Below, piece after piece: positions 34,899-42,451 of a stretch of 64,000 nucleotides of DNA. A program made the position numbers and the translations under genes. The notes under the pieces are model-generated. The model searched no databases. It worked only from the letters and a program-made list of their open reading frames with translations, and was not told the origin of the DNA. The number at the start of each line of letters is the position of its first letter. Position 1 is the stretch's first letter. The stretch comes from Phycisphaerales bacterium (lineage in GTDB: Bacteria > Planctomycetota > Phycisphaerae > Phycisphaerales > UBA1924): positions 98,287 to 162,286 of the forward strand of contig JADLGW010000030.1 of NCBI GenBank assembly GCA_020849105.1, in the 5' to 3' direction.

Positions 34899-35915
34899 AT
34901 GAAGCGTCGCCCGAACCGCCCCGCGTTTACGCTGATCGAGTTGCTCGTGGTCATCGCGCTCATCGCGCTGCTGATCAGCATTATCCTGCCCGGCCTGGGC
35001 AAGTCACGCCGGACGGCGCGCCACGCGGTCTGCATGTCGCACATCCAGCAACTGGCCCTGGCCCAGGCGGGGTACTGGGCGGACTTCAAGGACCGCGTGG
35101 CGTCGTTCACATGGTCGCCGGGCAACTGCCCGAGCGCCTACCCCGACCTGCGGAACGCCGGATCGTACACCCAGGCCTGCATGAACCAACTGGTTGACAT
35201 CCTGCGGCGGCGGACCGGTGACGACACGCTGCAGCCGGACCCGGGCCGCCTGCCGCACCGGCACTTCAGCCATGTGGTGCTCAACGACTACCTGTCCTCC
35301 AACCTGCCCGAGAAGACAATGGCCTGCCCGGAGGACCGCACTCTGCTCTCCTGGCAGGCGGACCCGAAGAACCCGGACCCGAGGCCCGCGGGCAGCACCC
35401 CCGCGATGACGCGCCTCTGGCCGTACAGTTCGTCCTACCAGATCGTCCCGTGCGCCTGGTCGGCGGATATCGGGCGCGGCGGATCGACGGTGGAGCAGTA
35501 CCCCAACGATCACAACCTGTTCTGGGTCGGCTCGCTGCCCTGGGGCAAGCGGAAGATGAGCGAGGTGGTCTTCCCGCAGAACAAGGTCCTGTACTTCGAG
35601 TTCTTCGATCGCCACCACGGCAAGCGCGACCTGTTCTACGCCCACACCATCGCCCGCCCGCTCATCCTGATGTGGGACGGATCCTGCTCGCCCCGCCTGA
35701 CCGGGGACGCCAACAAGGGGTCGAACCCGAACAGCCCGACCAGCAACGGCGCCACCGTCTTCCACTACGACCCCAGCATCCTGGGCGGGGTTGAGCCCCC
35801 CACACTCAGCGGCAACCAGTTCGACATCGTCCAGGGCTTCTACCGCTGGACCCGCGGCGGCCTCCGCGGCCTGGACTACGGCGGGACGGAGATCAGGACG
35901 GGCAATCCCGGGTAA
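34899..35915 (+). CDS. Prepilin-like protein, copy 5
   Basis: Close paralog of the preceding gene: MKRRPNRPA^FTLIELLVVIALIAL, shared CMSHIQQLALAQAGYWADF and FTWSPGNCPSAYPDLRNAG, and tail FYRWTRGGLRGLDYGGTE. Length 338, equal to its neighbour. Identity is high throughout, with clusters of difference in the middle, which indicates a recent tandem duplication. ATG 34899 is chosen over a GTG four codons upstream because GTGGAGG in that extension is the ribosome site. mnmG follows after 30 nt but has its own -10 box. Confidence 0.82.
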   Translation: MKRRPNRPAFTLIELLVVIALIALLISIILPGLGKSRRTARHAVCMSHIQQLALAQAGYWADFKDRVASFTWSPGNCPSAYPDLRNAGSYTQACMNQLVDILRRRTGDDTLQPDPGRLPHRHFSHVVLNDYLSSNLPEKTMACPEDRTLLSWQADPKNPDPRPAGSTPAMTRLWPYSSSYQIVPCAWSADIGRGGSTVEQYPNDHNLFWVGSLPWGKRKMSEVVFPQNKVLYFEFFDRHHGKRDLFYAHTIARPLILMWDGSCSPRLTGDANKGSNPNSPTSNGATVFHYDPSILGGVEPPTLSGNQFDIVQGFYRWTRGGLRGLDYGGTEIRTGNPG

Positions 35916-35930
35916 CTTGGGGCGTCAGAC

Positions 35931-35936
35931 TACCAT
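35931..35936 (+). promoter_or_regulatory. Leaderless -10 box of mnmG
   Basis: TACCAT ends 9 nt before ATG 35946; GCGGCTCGC between has no ribosome binding site. Confidence 0.45.
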
Positions 35937-35945
35937 GCGGCTCGC

Positions 35946-37859
35946 ATGGACCAGCGCCGCTATAGCGTGATCGTCATCGGCGGCGGGCACGCCGGCGCCG
36001 AGGCCGCATGGGCCGCCGCGAACCTCCTCGGTGGCACCGGTCTCCAGACCGGTGTCATCGCCCTCGTCACCATCGACCCCGCCAAGATCGGGGTCATGTC
36101 CTGCAACCCCGCGATCGGCGGGCTCGCCAAGGGCCAACTGGTCCGGGAGATCGATGCCCTCGGCGGCCTCATGGGTCTGGCCGCGGACGCCACCGGGATC
36201 CAGTTCAAGGTCCTCAACTCCTCCCGCGGCGCGGCCGTCCGCGGCCCGCGCGCCCAGTGCGACAAGCACGCCTACGCGGAGGCCGTGCGCCGCATGGTCG
36301 GGGCGCGCCCGGAGATCGACATCATCACGGGCACCGTCGAGCGGCTGCTGGTCGAGGACGCCCGCATCCTCGGCGTTCGCCTGGGCGACGGCACGGTGCT
36401 CGCCGCTCCCGCCGTCGTCCTCACGACCGGCACATTCATGCGCGGCCTGATGCACACCGGCGAGTCGAAGACCCCCGGCGGGCGCCACGGCGAGGCCGCC
36501 GCCACGGGCATCTCCGCGGCTCTCACGGAACTCGGCTTTGAACTCGGCCGCCTGAAGACCGGGACCCCGCCGCGCCTCGCCCGCGGCTCCCTCCGCTGGG
36601 ACGACCTTGATCCCGCGCTCGGCGACGACCCGCCCACGCCGTTCAGTGATTTGTCTCTGGGTAGGTCGGCTCTCCGAGCCGACGGATCGAAGTGTCGGCT
36701 CGGAGAGCCGACCTACGCCTTCCCCGCCCTCCCCCAGGTCGACTGCCGCCAGACCGCGACGACGGCCGCGGTCCACGACCTGATCCGCGCGAACCTTCAC
36801 CGCGCCCCGATGTATTCCGGTCAGATCGAGTCCGTCGGCCCGCGCTACTGCCCGAGCATCGAAGACAAGGTCGTGCGCTTCGCCGAGCGCGGCTCGCACA
36901 CCGTGTTCCTGGAGCCCGAATCGCTCCGCGACGACTGGGTCTACTGCAACGGCATCTCCACCAGCCTGCCCGCGGACGTGCAGGACGCGATCGTCCACGC
37001 CCTGCCCGGCTGCGAGCGGGCCGTCATCCACCGCTACGGGTACGCCGTCGAGTACGACATGGTCCGCCCGCACCAGATCCACGCCACGGGCATGACCAAA
37101 CGTGTGGACGGGCTGTTCCTGGCCGGGCAGATCAACGGCACCAGCGGGTACGAGGAGGCCGCGGCCCAGGGGCTGGTCGCGGGCGTGAACGCGGCGCGGT
37201 ACGCGCTCGGTCAGCCGCCGTGGACGCTCGGGCGTCACGAGGCGTACATCGGTGTCTTGATGGACGACCTGGTCACGCGCACGCCGACGGAGCCGTACAG
37301 GATGTTCACCAGCCGGGCCGAGCACCGCCTGAGCCTGCGCGCCGACAACGCCGCGGATCGCCTGACGCCCATCGCCGAAACGCTGGGCCTGCTGGCCGGC
37401 ACGGAACTCGGGCGGCTGCGGAGCCGGCGTTTCACCCGCCGGCGGGGGCAGATGGGGGCGCTGCACGGCGAGGTGGACGCGGCCCGGGTGGGCGGCGTGC
37501 CGATGGAGAAGGCGCTCCGGCAGCCCGGCTTCGATGTCCCCGCGTTCCAGCGGGCGCTCGGCGGCAACCCCGCGCGCTACGACGAAACGGTCTGGTTCAG
37601 CGTGCACGCCGACCGCGCCTACGCGGCGTATGTCGTGCGCCAGCACGCGGAGGTCCGCCGCTCCGCCGAACTGGAGCGACGCCGGATTCCGGCGCGGGTG
37701 GACTACGCTCGGTTCGCGGCGCTCCGTGCCGAGACCCGCCAGGCCCTGTCCCGCTTCCGGCCGGAGACGTTCGGGCAGGCCGGGCGGCTGGAGGGCGTGA
37801 CGCCGGCGGACCTGACGTTGCTCTCGGTGCTGCTGTCCCGCCCCGGGGCGGTCGCGTGA
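35946..37859 (+). CDS. mnmG: tRNA uridine-5-carboxymethylaminomethyl modification enzyme MnmG, with two in-frame palindromic insertions
   Basis: FAD/NADH-dependent partner of MnmE in modifying U34 of tRNAs. The FAD motif is VIGGGHAGAEAAWAAA, followed by MSCNPAIGGLAKGQLVREID and later NLHRAPMYSG, GPRYCPSIEDKV and QINGTSGYEEAAAQG, all family signatures. The C-terminal helical domain is present; 637 aa is near normal. Two insertions break conserved stretches without breaking the frame: GGTGLQTGV just after the dinucleotide fold helix (element III, 36031-36053) and LGRSALRADGSKCRLGEPTY before PQVDCRQT (element I, 36656-36716). The next gene overlaps the stop codon. mnmE is in the same window at 57377. 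Confidence 0.97.
   Translation: MDQRRYSVIVIGGGHAGAEAAWAAANLLGGTGLQTGVIALVTIDPAKIGVMSCNPAIGGLAKGQLVREIDALGGLMGLAADATGIQFKVLNSSRGAAVRGPRAQCDKHAYAEAVRRMVGARPEIDIITGTVERLLVEDARILGVRLGDGTVLAAPAVVLTTGTFMRGLMHTGESKTPGGRHGEAAATGISAALTELGFELGRLKTGTPPRLARGSLRWDDLDPALGDDPPTPFSDLSLGRSALRADGSKCRLGEPTYAFPALPQVDCRQTATTAAVHDLIRANLHRAPMYSGQIESVGPRYCPSIEDKVVRFAERGSHTVFLEPESLRDDWVYCNGISTSLPADVQDAIVHALPGCERAVIHRYGYAVEYDMVRPHQIHATGMTKRVDGLFLAGQINGTSGYEEAAAQGLVAGVNAARYALGQPPWTLGRHEAYIGVLMDDLVTRTPTEPYRMFTSRAEHRLSLRADNAADRLTPIAETLGLLAGTELGRLRSRRFTRRRGQMGALHGEVDAARVGGVPMEKALRQPGFDVPAFQRALGGNPARYDETVWFSVHADRAYAAYVVRQHAEVRRSAELERRRIPARVDYARFAALRAETRQALSRFRPETFGQAGRLEGVTPADLTLLSVLLSRPGAVA
36031..36053. repeat. Palindromic element III in mnmG
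   Basis: ACCGGTCT-CC-AGACCGGT (36036-36053), preceded by GTGGC. Read in frame as GGTGLQTG at a position where relatives have no such residues. Confidence 0.7.
36656..36716. repeat. Palindromic element I, copy B, inside mnmG
   Basis: Perfect 23-nt inverted repeat, arms 36661-36683 and 36694-36716, loop 10 nt. Both arms are identical in sequence to the inner 23 nt of the arms of the copy in gltX (4942-4964 and 4981-5003); the left flank TCTGG is also shared. The frame used differs: gltX reads the element as VGRLSEPT..., mnmG as LGRSALRAD... Confidence 0.95.
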
Positions 37860-39601
37860 CCCTGCTGCTGCTGGCGCAGCAGGCGCCCGCGAACATCGGG
37901 CGTGACCTGCTCCTGGTCCTGGCGACGGCGGGGCTCACGGCGCTGGTGCTGAGCCGCTTCCGCGTCACCACCATCCCCGGCTACCTCATCGCCGGCGCCC
38001 TCATCGGCCCGTACGCCCTCGGTTTCGTCCACGACGCCGGCGCCGTGCAGTCCATCTCCCAACTCTCGACCATCCTCCTGCTGTTCACGATCGGCCTGCA
38101 ACTCGACATGGCGCACGTCCGCGCCGGGCTGTTCTCCATCGTCGGCGGGGCGGTGCTCGCGACGGTGCTCATGACGCTCCTGGCCTGGCCCGTCGCGTAC
38201 GCCTTCACGGGGTCGGCGCCGGCGTCGCTGGCCATCGCGATGGCCTGCTCCATCGCCGCCACCGCGGCGCCCCTGCGCATGCTGGAGGACCGCCGCGCCC
38301 TGCACACCACCTACGGCCGCGTCGCCTTCGGCATCACGCTCTTCCAGGACCTGCTGGCGGTGGTCATGCTGGGCACGCTCCCGGTCATGGCGCACTGGGC
38401 GGGGCACGACGCGGGCGCGGCCCGCGGCTGGACGGTCGTGCTGGGCACCGCGGGCAGGGGGCTCGCCGGCCTGACCGTGCTCATCGTGTCGGCCCGCGTC
38501 CTGCTCCCGCGCCTGCTGGCGGAGGCCGGCCGCGTCGGGGGCGAGGTGCTGATCGTGGTCTCCGCCGCCATCGCGCTCGGCTCGGCCGTGCTCACCGCGT
38601 GGCTGGGCTTCAGCCCGGAACTCGGGGCGTTCCTGGCCGGCTTCCTGCTCGCCAGCACGCCCTTCCGCTACCAGGTCGCCGGCCAACTCACGCCCATGCG
38701 CGACCTGTTCCTGGCCGTGTTCTTCACCAGCATCGGGCTGGCGCTGCCCATCGGCACCGTCATCGGCGGCTGGTGGATCGTCCTGATCAGCGTCGTGGTC
38801 CTCGCCGTCATCAAGATCATCGGCGTGACCTTCTCGTCATGGGCGCTCGGGGCCGCAGCGCAGTTCGGGTTCCTGGCCGCCCTCGTCGTCGCCCCCGCCG
38901 GCGAGTTCACGCTCGTCGTCGCCCAGCAGGCCGCCGCGGCGGGCGTGATCTCCCAGGTGCAGGCCGGCTACGTCATCGCGGTGGTCGTGATGTCGATCAT
39001 CGTGGGGCCCGGGGTTCTGCGCCTCGGCTCCTGGATGGCCCCCCTCATCGACCTCGTGCCCCACGCCCCGTGGTTCACCGCCTCGCCCCTGCGGCGCGAA
39101 TCCGACGCCGACGGGGACGGGGACGCCCCCCGTTTCCGCTCCATCGTCGCGGGCTTCGGGCCGGTCGGACGGGCCGTGGCGGACTCGCTCTCCCGCGGCG
39201 GGGTGGACGTGACGGTCGTCGAACTCAACGCCCGTACGGTGCAGAAGCAGGCCGGCCTGGGACGGAGCGTCGTCTACGGCGACGCCTCCAACGTGCAGGT
39301 GCTGGAGTCCGCCGGGCTGGGGAGGGCCGACGCGGTCATCCTGACCATGCCGGATGAGGAGGCGATGCTCCGCGCCTGCCGCGTGATCCGGTCCATTCGC
39401 CCGGACATCTTCATCGCGGCCCGGGCCAACGCCCTGAGCCGGGCCCTCCAGGCGATGCAACTGGGCGCCGACCATGCCGTCGTCGAGGAGATGGTGACGG
39501 CGGAGGCGATGGCCTCGCAGGTGCTGCTGAAGGTGCGGCAGCGGATCGCCGGCGAGGACACCGGGCCGAAACTCTACGCAGGGCCCCGCGTGGTGAGATA
39601 G
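37856..39601 (+). CDS. Kef/CPA2-type cation:proton antiporter with TrkA-N domain
   Basis: Monovalent cation (probably K+)/H+ antiporter. Residues about 15-400 form the multi-helix Na/H exchanger domain, with the family motif TIPGYLIAGALIGPYALG near the N terminus and GFSPELGAFLAGFLLAST in the core. Residues about 425-545 are a TrkA-N (RCK) domain: AGFGPVGRAVADSLSRGG binds NAD(H), and VVYGDASNVQVLESAG follows. Length 581. GTG 37856 overlaps the mnmG stop (GTGA), so translation is coupled; no functional link with mnmG is known. Whether it is glutathione gated like KefB/KefC cannot be seen. Confidence 0.9.
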   Translation: MTLLLLAQQAPANIGRDLLLVLATAGLTALVLSRFRVTTIPGYLIAGALIGPYALGFVHDAGAVQSISQLSTILLLFTIGLQLDMAHVRAGLFSIVGGAVLATVLMTLLAWPVAYAFTGSAPASLAIAMACSIAATAAPLRMLEDRRALHTTYGRVAFGITLFQDLLAVVMLGTLPVMAHWAGHDAGAARGWTVVLGTAGRGLAGLTVLIVSARVLLPRLLAEAGRVGGEVLIVVSAAIALGSAVLTAWLGFSPELGAFLAGFLLASTPFRYQVAGQLTPMRDLFLAVFFTSIGLALPIGTVIGGWWIVLISVVVLAVIKIIGVTFSSWALGAAAQFGFLAALVVAPAGEFTLVVAQQAAAAGVISQVQAGYVIAVVVMSIIVGPGVLRLGSWMAPLIDLVPHAPWFTASPLRRESDADGDGDAPRFRSIVAGFGPVGRAVADSLSRGGVDVTVVELNARTVQKQAGLGRSVVYGDASNVQVLESAGLGRADAVILTMPDEEAMLRACRVIRSIRPDIFIAARANALSRALQAMQLGADHAVVEEMVTAEAMASQVLLKVRQRIAGEDTGPKLYAGPRVVR

Positions 39602-39610
39602 GCACGCCGA

Positions 39611-40441
39611 CTACGGGCAGCCGAGCGCGAACTTCGTGGTGAAGCACCCGAAGTCCGAGAGGTTCAGCACGGTGTCCCCGTTGCAGTCGGCATAGGGGTC
39701 GCCCAGGGCGAACTTTGTCGTGAAGCACCCGAAGTCGGACAGGTTCAGCGCGCCGTCACCGTTGCAGTCGGGGTAGCAGGCGCCGCCCATCACGGTGGCC
39801 TTCACGTTGTCGATCCGGACCTCCCAGAACGAATCGGTATAGAAGAAGCCCGGGACCATCGTGGTGAAGCGAACCTCGTCCACGTTCCGCAGGACGCTGG
39901 CGTAGGTGCGGTTGGCGGGCAGGCGCGGCTCAAACGTCTTCGGGTCCTCGTCCCCCGTGCCGCCCCAGCCCGCCGGCAGCGCGGCCGACGACGGATCGGG
40001 CACGTCGAACGCGAAGTGCCCCCATGTGGCCGCGGGCGGCAGGCCCGGGCCGACGGTGTAGACGCTGACGACCGGATCGGGCGAGCCGGGCTCCGGGTAA
40101 TCAACGAACTCCAGGACGAAGGGGAAGAGCCCGGGGTCCATCGGCTCCTGGAAGAAGTTCTCCAGGCGCAGCACGTTGATGTCCAGTTCCAGTTGCAGCG
40201 GGGCGTGGTAGCGGGTCAGGTCGCCGGTGAGCGGCGTACCCGGCGTCTCGTCGCGCAGCGTCACGCCCCAGAAGGCGTCGAAGGGCAGGCCGATGGCCTG
40301 ACCCGGGTTGCCGTCGGGGAACATCATGGCGTTGCCGTTGCACAGCCACTCGCCCGGACCCTGCTCGAAGTCCTGCTGCACGATGACCTGGGCCCGGGCA
40401 AGCCCGCAGCACAGAAGCACGCCGGCAATCATCCGCTTCAT
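39611..40441 (-). CDS. Small secreted protein with GC-type dockerin tail
   Basis: 276 residues: signal peptide MKRMIAGVLLCCGLARAQ, a beta-rich body of about 200 residues with no recognised motif (possibly a jelly-roll of the carbohydrate-binding kind), then two dockerin-like loops, DCNGDGALNLSDFGCF and DCNGDTVLNLSDFGCF, ending FALGCP. In the second loop Thr replaces the usual Gly. The coding sequence of the tail is nearly identical to that of the protease at 21221, suggesting gene conversion or recent spread of the module. ATG 40441 has GGGAGG at proper spacing and a TATACT promoter upstream. Confidence 0.8.
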   Translation of the reverse strand: MKRMIAGVLLCCGLARAQVIVQQDFEQGPGEWLCNGNAMMFPDGNPGQAIGLPFDAFWGVTLRDETPGTPLTGDLTRYHAPLQLELDINVLRLENFFQEPMDPGLFPFVLEFVDYPEPGSPDPVVSVYTVGPGLPPAATWGHFAFDVPDPSSAALPAGWGGTGDEDPKTFEPRLPANRTYASVLRNVDEVRFTTMVPGFFYTDSFWEVRIDNVKATVMGGACYPDCNGDGALNLSDFGCFTTKFALGDPYADCNGDTVLNLSDFGCFTTKFALGCP

Positions 40442-40506
40442 GGTCAACCTCCCGGTCCGTCAAAGGGGTGCGTCCGCCGGCGACCTCCCACCGGTCCGCG
40501 GCGAAG

Positions 40507-40512
40507 AGTATA
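40507..40512 (-). promoter_or_regulatory. -10 box of the small dockerin protein gene
   Basis: TATACT on the minus strand, about 65 nt before ATG 40441, within the symmetric AGTATACT. Confidence 0.45.
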
Positions 40513-40590
40513 CTACCAGCGCTGTGCCGCGGTTTCACGGAAGTTTCCCGGAAACTTTGGTTCTCACCCTCCTATTGACCATCGACCCTC

Positions 40591-41829
40591 ATGATCAACC
40601 AGACGCCAGAAGTCGAGTTGGAATCGCGCATCTTGGCCGTGGGCGGTAGGTTGCGCACTTCGATACTGGGCGTGATCGGCCCCTTCCTGGTGGTCACGCC
40701 CGGACCGCAGGCGCTCGCACTCATGCTTGGCATTGACAAGGTTCTGACCAGCCGGGTGCTGAAGGCGGTTCGGGCCACCGACACCGTGTCGGCCACCCAC
40801 TCCATGCCGGGTCCGGAACCCCTGCGGCGATTGGTGAAGGCCGCAGCGAGAAAGGGGGCGGCGTCCGCCGCTGTGGCCGAGGCGGGAGCGGCAGTTGACC
40901 AGTTCGAGGCCCTGATCCGTGACCGGGTCGGAGACCGGGGACAACTGGACGCCATCCTCAGCGCGTGGGACCCGCGGGCGCGGCGGGAGTTCGAGGTCCG
41001 CCGCAAGCAGGCGGCGTTCAAGGCGATGAGCCAACTCCGGGGCGCCCGGGCGGACGCGATCCTGGCGACGGTGCTGCTCCACCCGTCGGACGACGGACGC
41101 CGCATCGACGTCGTCTGGCTCAGCGGATTGATCGGCCTGCGCCGGGTGCGCCCCGGCGTTCGGGTCAAACTCTCGACCCGGCGGATGGCCCTGGCCGAAG
41201 GGGCGCGGCGGCCCACAACCCTGGAGGGCGTTGCGGTGGAGGATCCGGGGTCGCTTGTGCTGACGCGGTTCTGCAGCGACCCGCCGCCGCGGCTGACGGC
41301 CCAGCGCGTGGGGGAGGTGGTCCATTACACGCTCGGGGACGGGTCCTTCGGGCCGGAGTCCGGCGTGGACGCGGTGTTCGCGGAGGTGAACCGCGCGGAA
41401 CTGCCGCGGTACCTGCCCCCGCCTCCCACCGCGGAATCCGCCCGCAAGAGTTACTTCTTTGCGGAGGTCAGCACCAGCGCCACCGTCATGCAGTTCGACG
41501 TGCTGGTGCACCGCGATTTGTACCCGGCATCGGCGGCGTCCGGCCCGGCGCTGCGGCTGTACGACACGGCGTTCGAGGGGATCGCGAGCGTGAACGACCG
41601 GTCGCGGGACATGGACGTGCTGGACGTGCTGGAATCGGTGGAGCCCCTGGGGGCGCCCCTGGCGAGGGTGCGGTCGGCGGACGTCCCGCGGTACGCGGAG
41701 TTGCTGGACCACACGTTCGGGCGCCTGGCGTGGGACGCGGCGGCGTTCCGGGGGTACCGCTGCCGAATCGAGTACCCGATCTACGGGTCGCAGGTGACGA
41801 TGGTGTTCGAACCGCAGACGGAGGGGTAG
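40591..41829 (+). CDS. Hypothetical protein with a possible N-terminal winged-helix domain
   Basis: Not assigned. Residues about 10-70 (for example TPGPQALALMLGIDKVLTSR) look like a helix-turn-helix in which the second helix is GIDKVLTSRVLKAVRA; this is suggestive only. The remaining 340 residues are soluble, mixed alpha/beta, with no signal peptide or membrane span, and include a helical segment (about 80-150) and a strand-rich C-terminal part. Length 412. ATG 40591 has no clear Shine-Dalgarno sequence. It may be a regulator of the planctomycete-specific kind. The gene downstream has its own -10 box. Confidence 0.7.
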   Translation: MINQTPEVELESRILAVGGRLRTSILGVIGPFLVVTPGPQALALMLGIDKVLTSRVLKAVRATDTVSATHSMPGPEPLRRLVKAAARKGAASAAVAEAGAAVDQFEALIRDRVGDRGQLDAILSAWDPRARREFEVRRKQAAFKAMSQLRGARADAILATVLLHPSDDGRRIDVVWLSGLIGLRRVRPGVRVKLSTRRMALAEGARRPTTLEGVAVEDPGSLVLTRFCSDPPPRLTAQRVGEVVHYTLGDGSFGPESGVDAVFAEVNRAELPRYLPPPPTAESARKSYFFAEVSTSATVMQFDVLVHRDLYPASAASGPALRLYDTAFEGIASVNDRSRDMDVLDVLESVEPLGAPLARVRSADVPRYAELLDHTFGRLAWDAAAFRGYRCRIEYPIYGSQVTMVFEPQTEG

Positions 41830-41856
41830 CGGTCGAACCCGGGGGACGCCGCGGCG

Positions 41857-41862
41857 TAATCT
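41857..41862 (+). promoter_or_regulatory. Leaderless -10 box of zinc-ribbon protein gene
   Basis: TAATCT ends 7 nt before ATG 41870. A GGCGG lies directly against the ATG, too close for a ribosome site. Confidence 0.4.
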
Positions 41863-41869
41863 GTGGCGG

Positions 41870-42373
41870 ATGTCCGACAACCACACCGGCGGTGAGGGGG
41901 CGCTGCTGTCATGGCTCGCGGGCAACGACGCGCCGTGCCCGGTGTGCTCGTACAACCTGAGGGGGCTGAAGGAGCCGCGGTGCCCGGAGTGCGCCGCCCC
42001 GCTGCACCTGGCGGTGGGGTCCACCCACTTCGTGACGGGGCCGTGGGTGCTGGCGCTGGTGGCGCTGTCGCTGGCGATGGGTTTCGACGGGGTGGTGCTG
42101 GTGCTGATGACAGTGGGAGGAACGATCGGGTGGATCGCGGAGGGCCCGCCGCCGCCCGGCTTCCTGTGGGTGATCGGGTCGATCTACGCCGGGTTCACGG
42201 TTCTGGCGTCGGTGTGCGGCCTGGGCGTGTGGCTGCTGCTTCGCGGGCGCCGGGCGTGGCTCTCGCAGACGCCGCGGCGGCAGTGGCGCGTCGCCGTGGG
42301 GCTCTTCGCCGGGGTGGGAGTGGTGCACCTGCTGTACGGGCTGGCGGTGGTGACGTACATGCAGAGGTTGTGA
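41870..42373 (+). CDS. Zinc-ribbon membrane protein, 167 aa
   Basis: The N-terminal 50 residues contain a four-Cys zinc ribbon, CPVCSYNLRGL and CPECAAPL, of a type frequent in small planctomycete membrane proteins (CxxCxYxLRGL...RCPECG). Three hydrophobic segments follow (about 57-80, 95-120, 140-160), separated by short polar loops. The ribbon would face the cytoplasm. Function unknown. It converges on tyrS with 78 nt between the stop codons. Confidence 0.78.
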   Translation: MSDNHTGGEGALLSWLAGNDAPCPVCSYNLRGLKEPRCPECAAPLHLAVGSTHFVTGPWVLALVALSLAMGFDGVVLVLMTVGGTIGWIAEGPPPPGFLWVIGSIYAGFTVLASVCGLGVWLLLRGRRAWLSQTPRRQWRVAVGLFAGVGVVHLLYGLAVVTYMQRL

Positions 42374-42451
42374 CGGGGACAAGTGGCGTGGTCGCGGCCC
42401 TGGACGATTCGTCGCGCTCCCGTACGATCGCGGTTCTGAACGAGACTGAGA

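Noticed and set aside
36692..37855. Upstream extension of the antiporter gene inside mnmG
   Set aside because: Out-of-frame shadow of mnmG; the GTG at 37856 overlapping the mnmG stop is followed directly by the first membrane segment.
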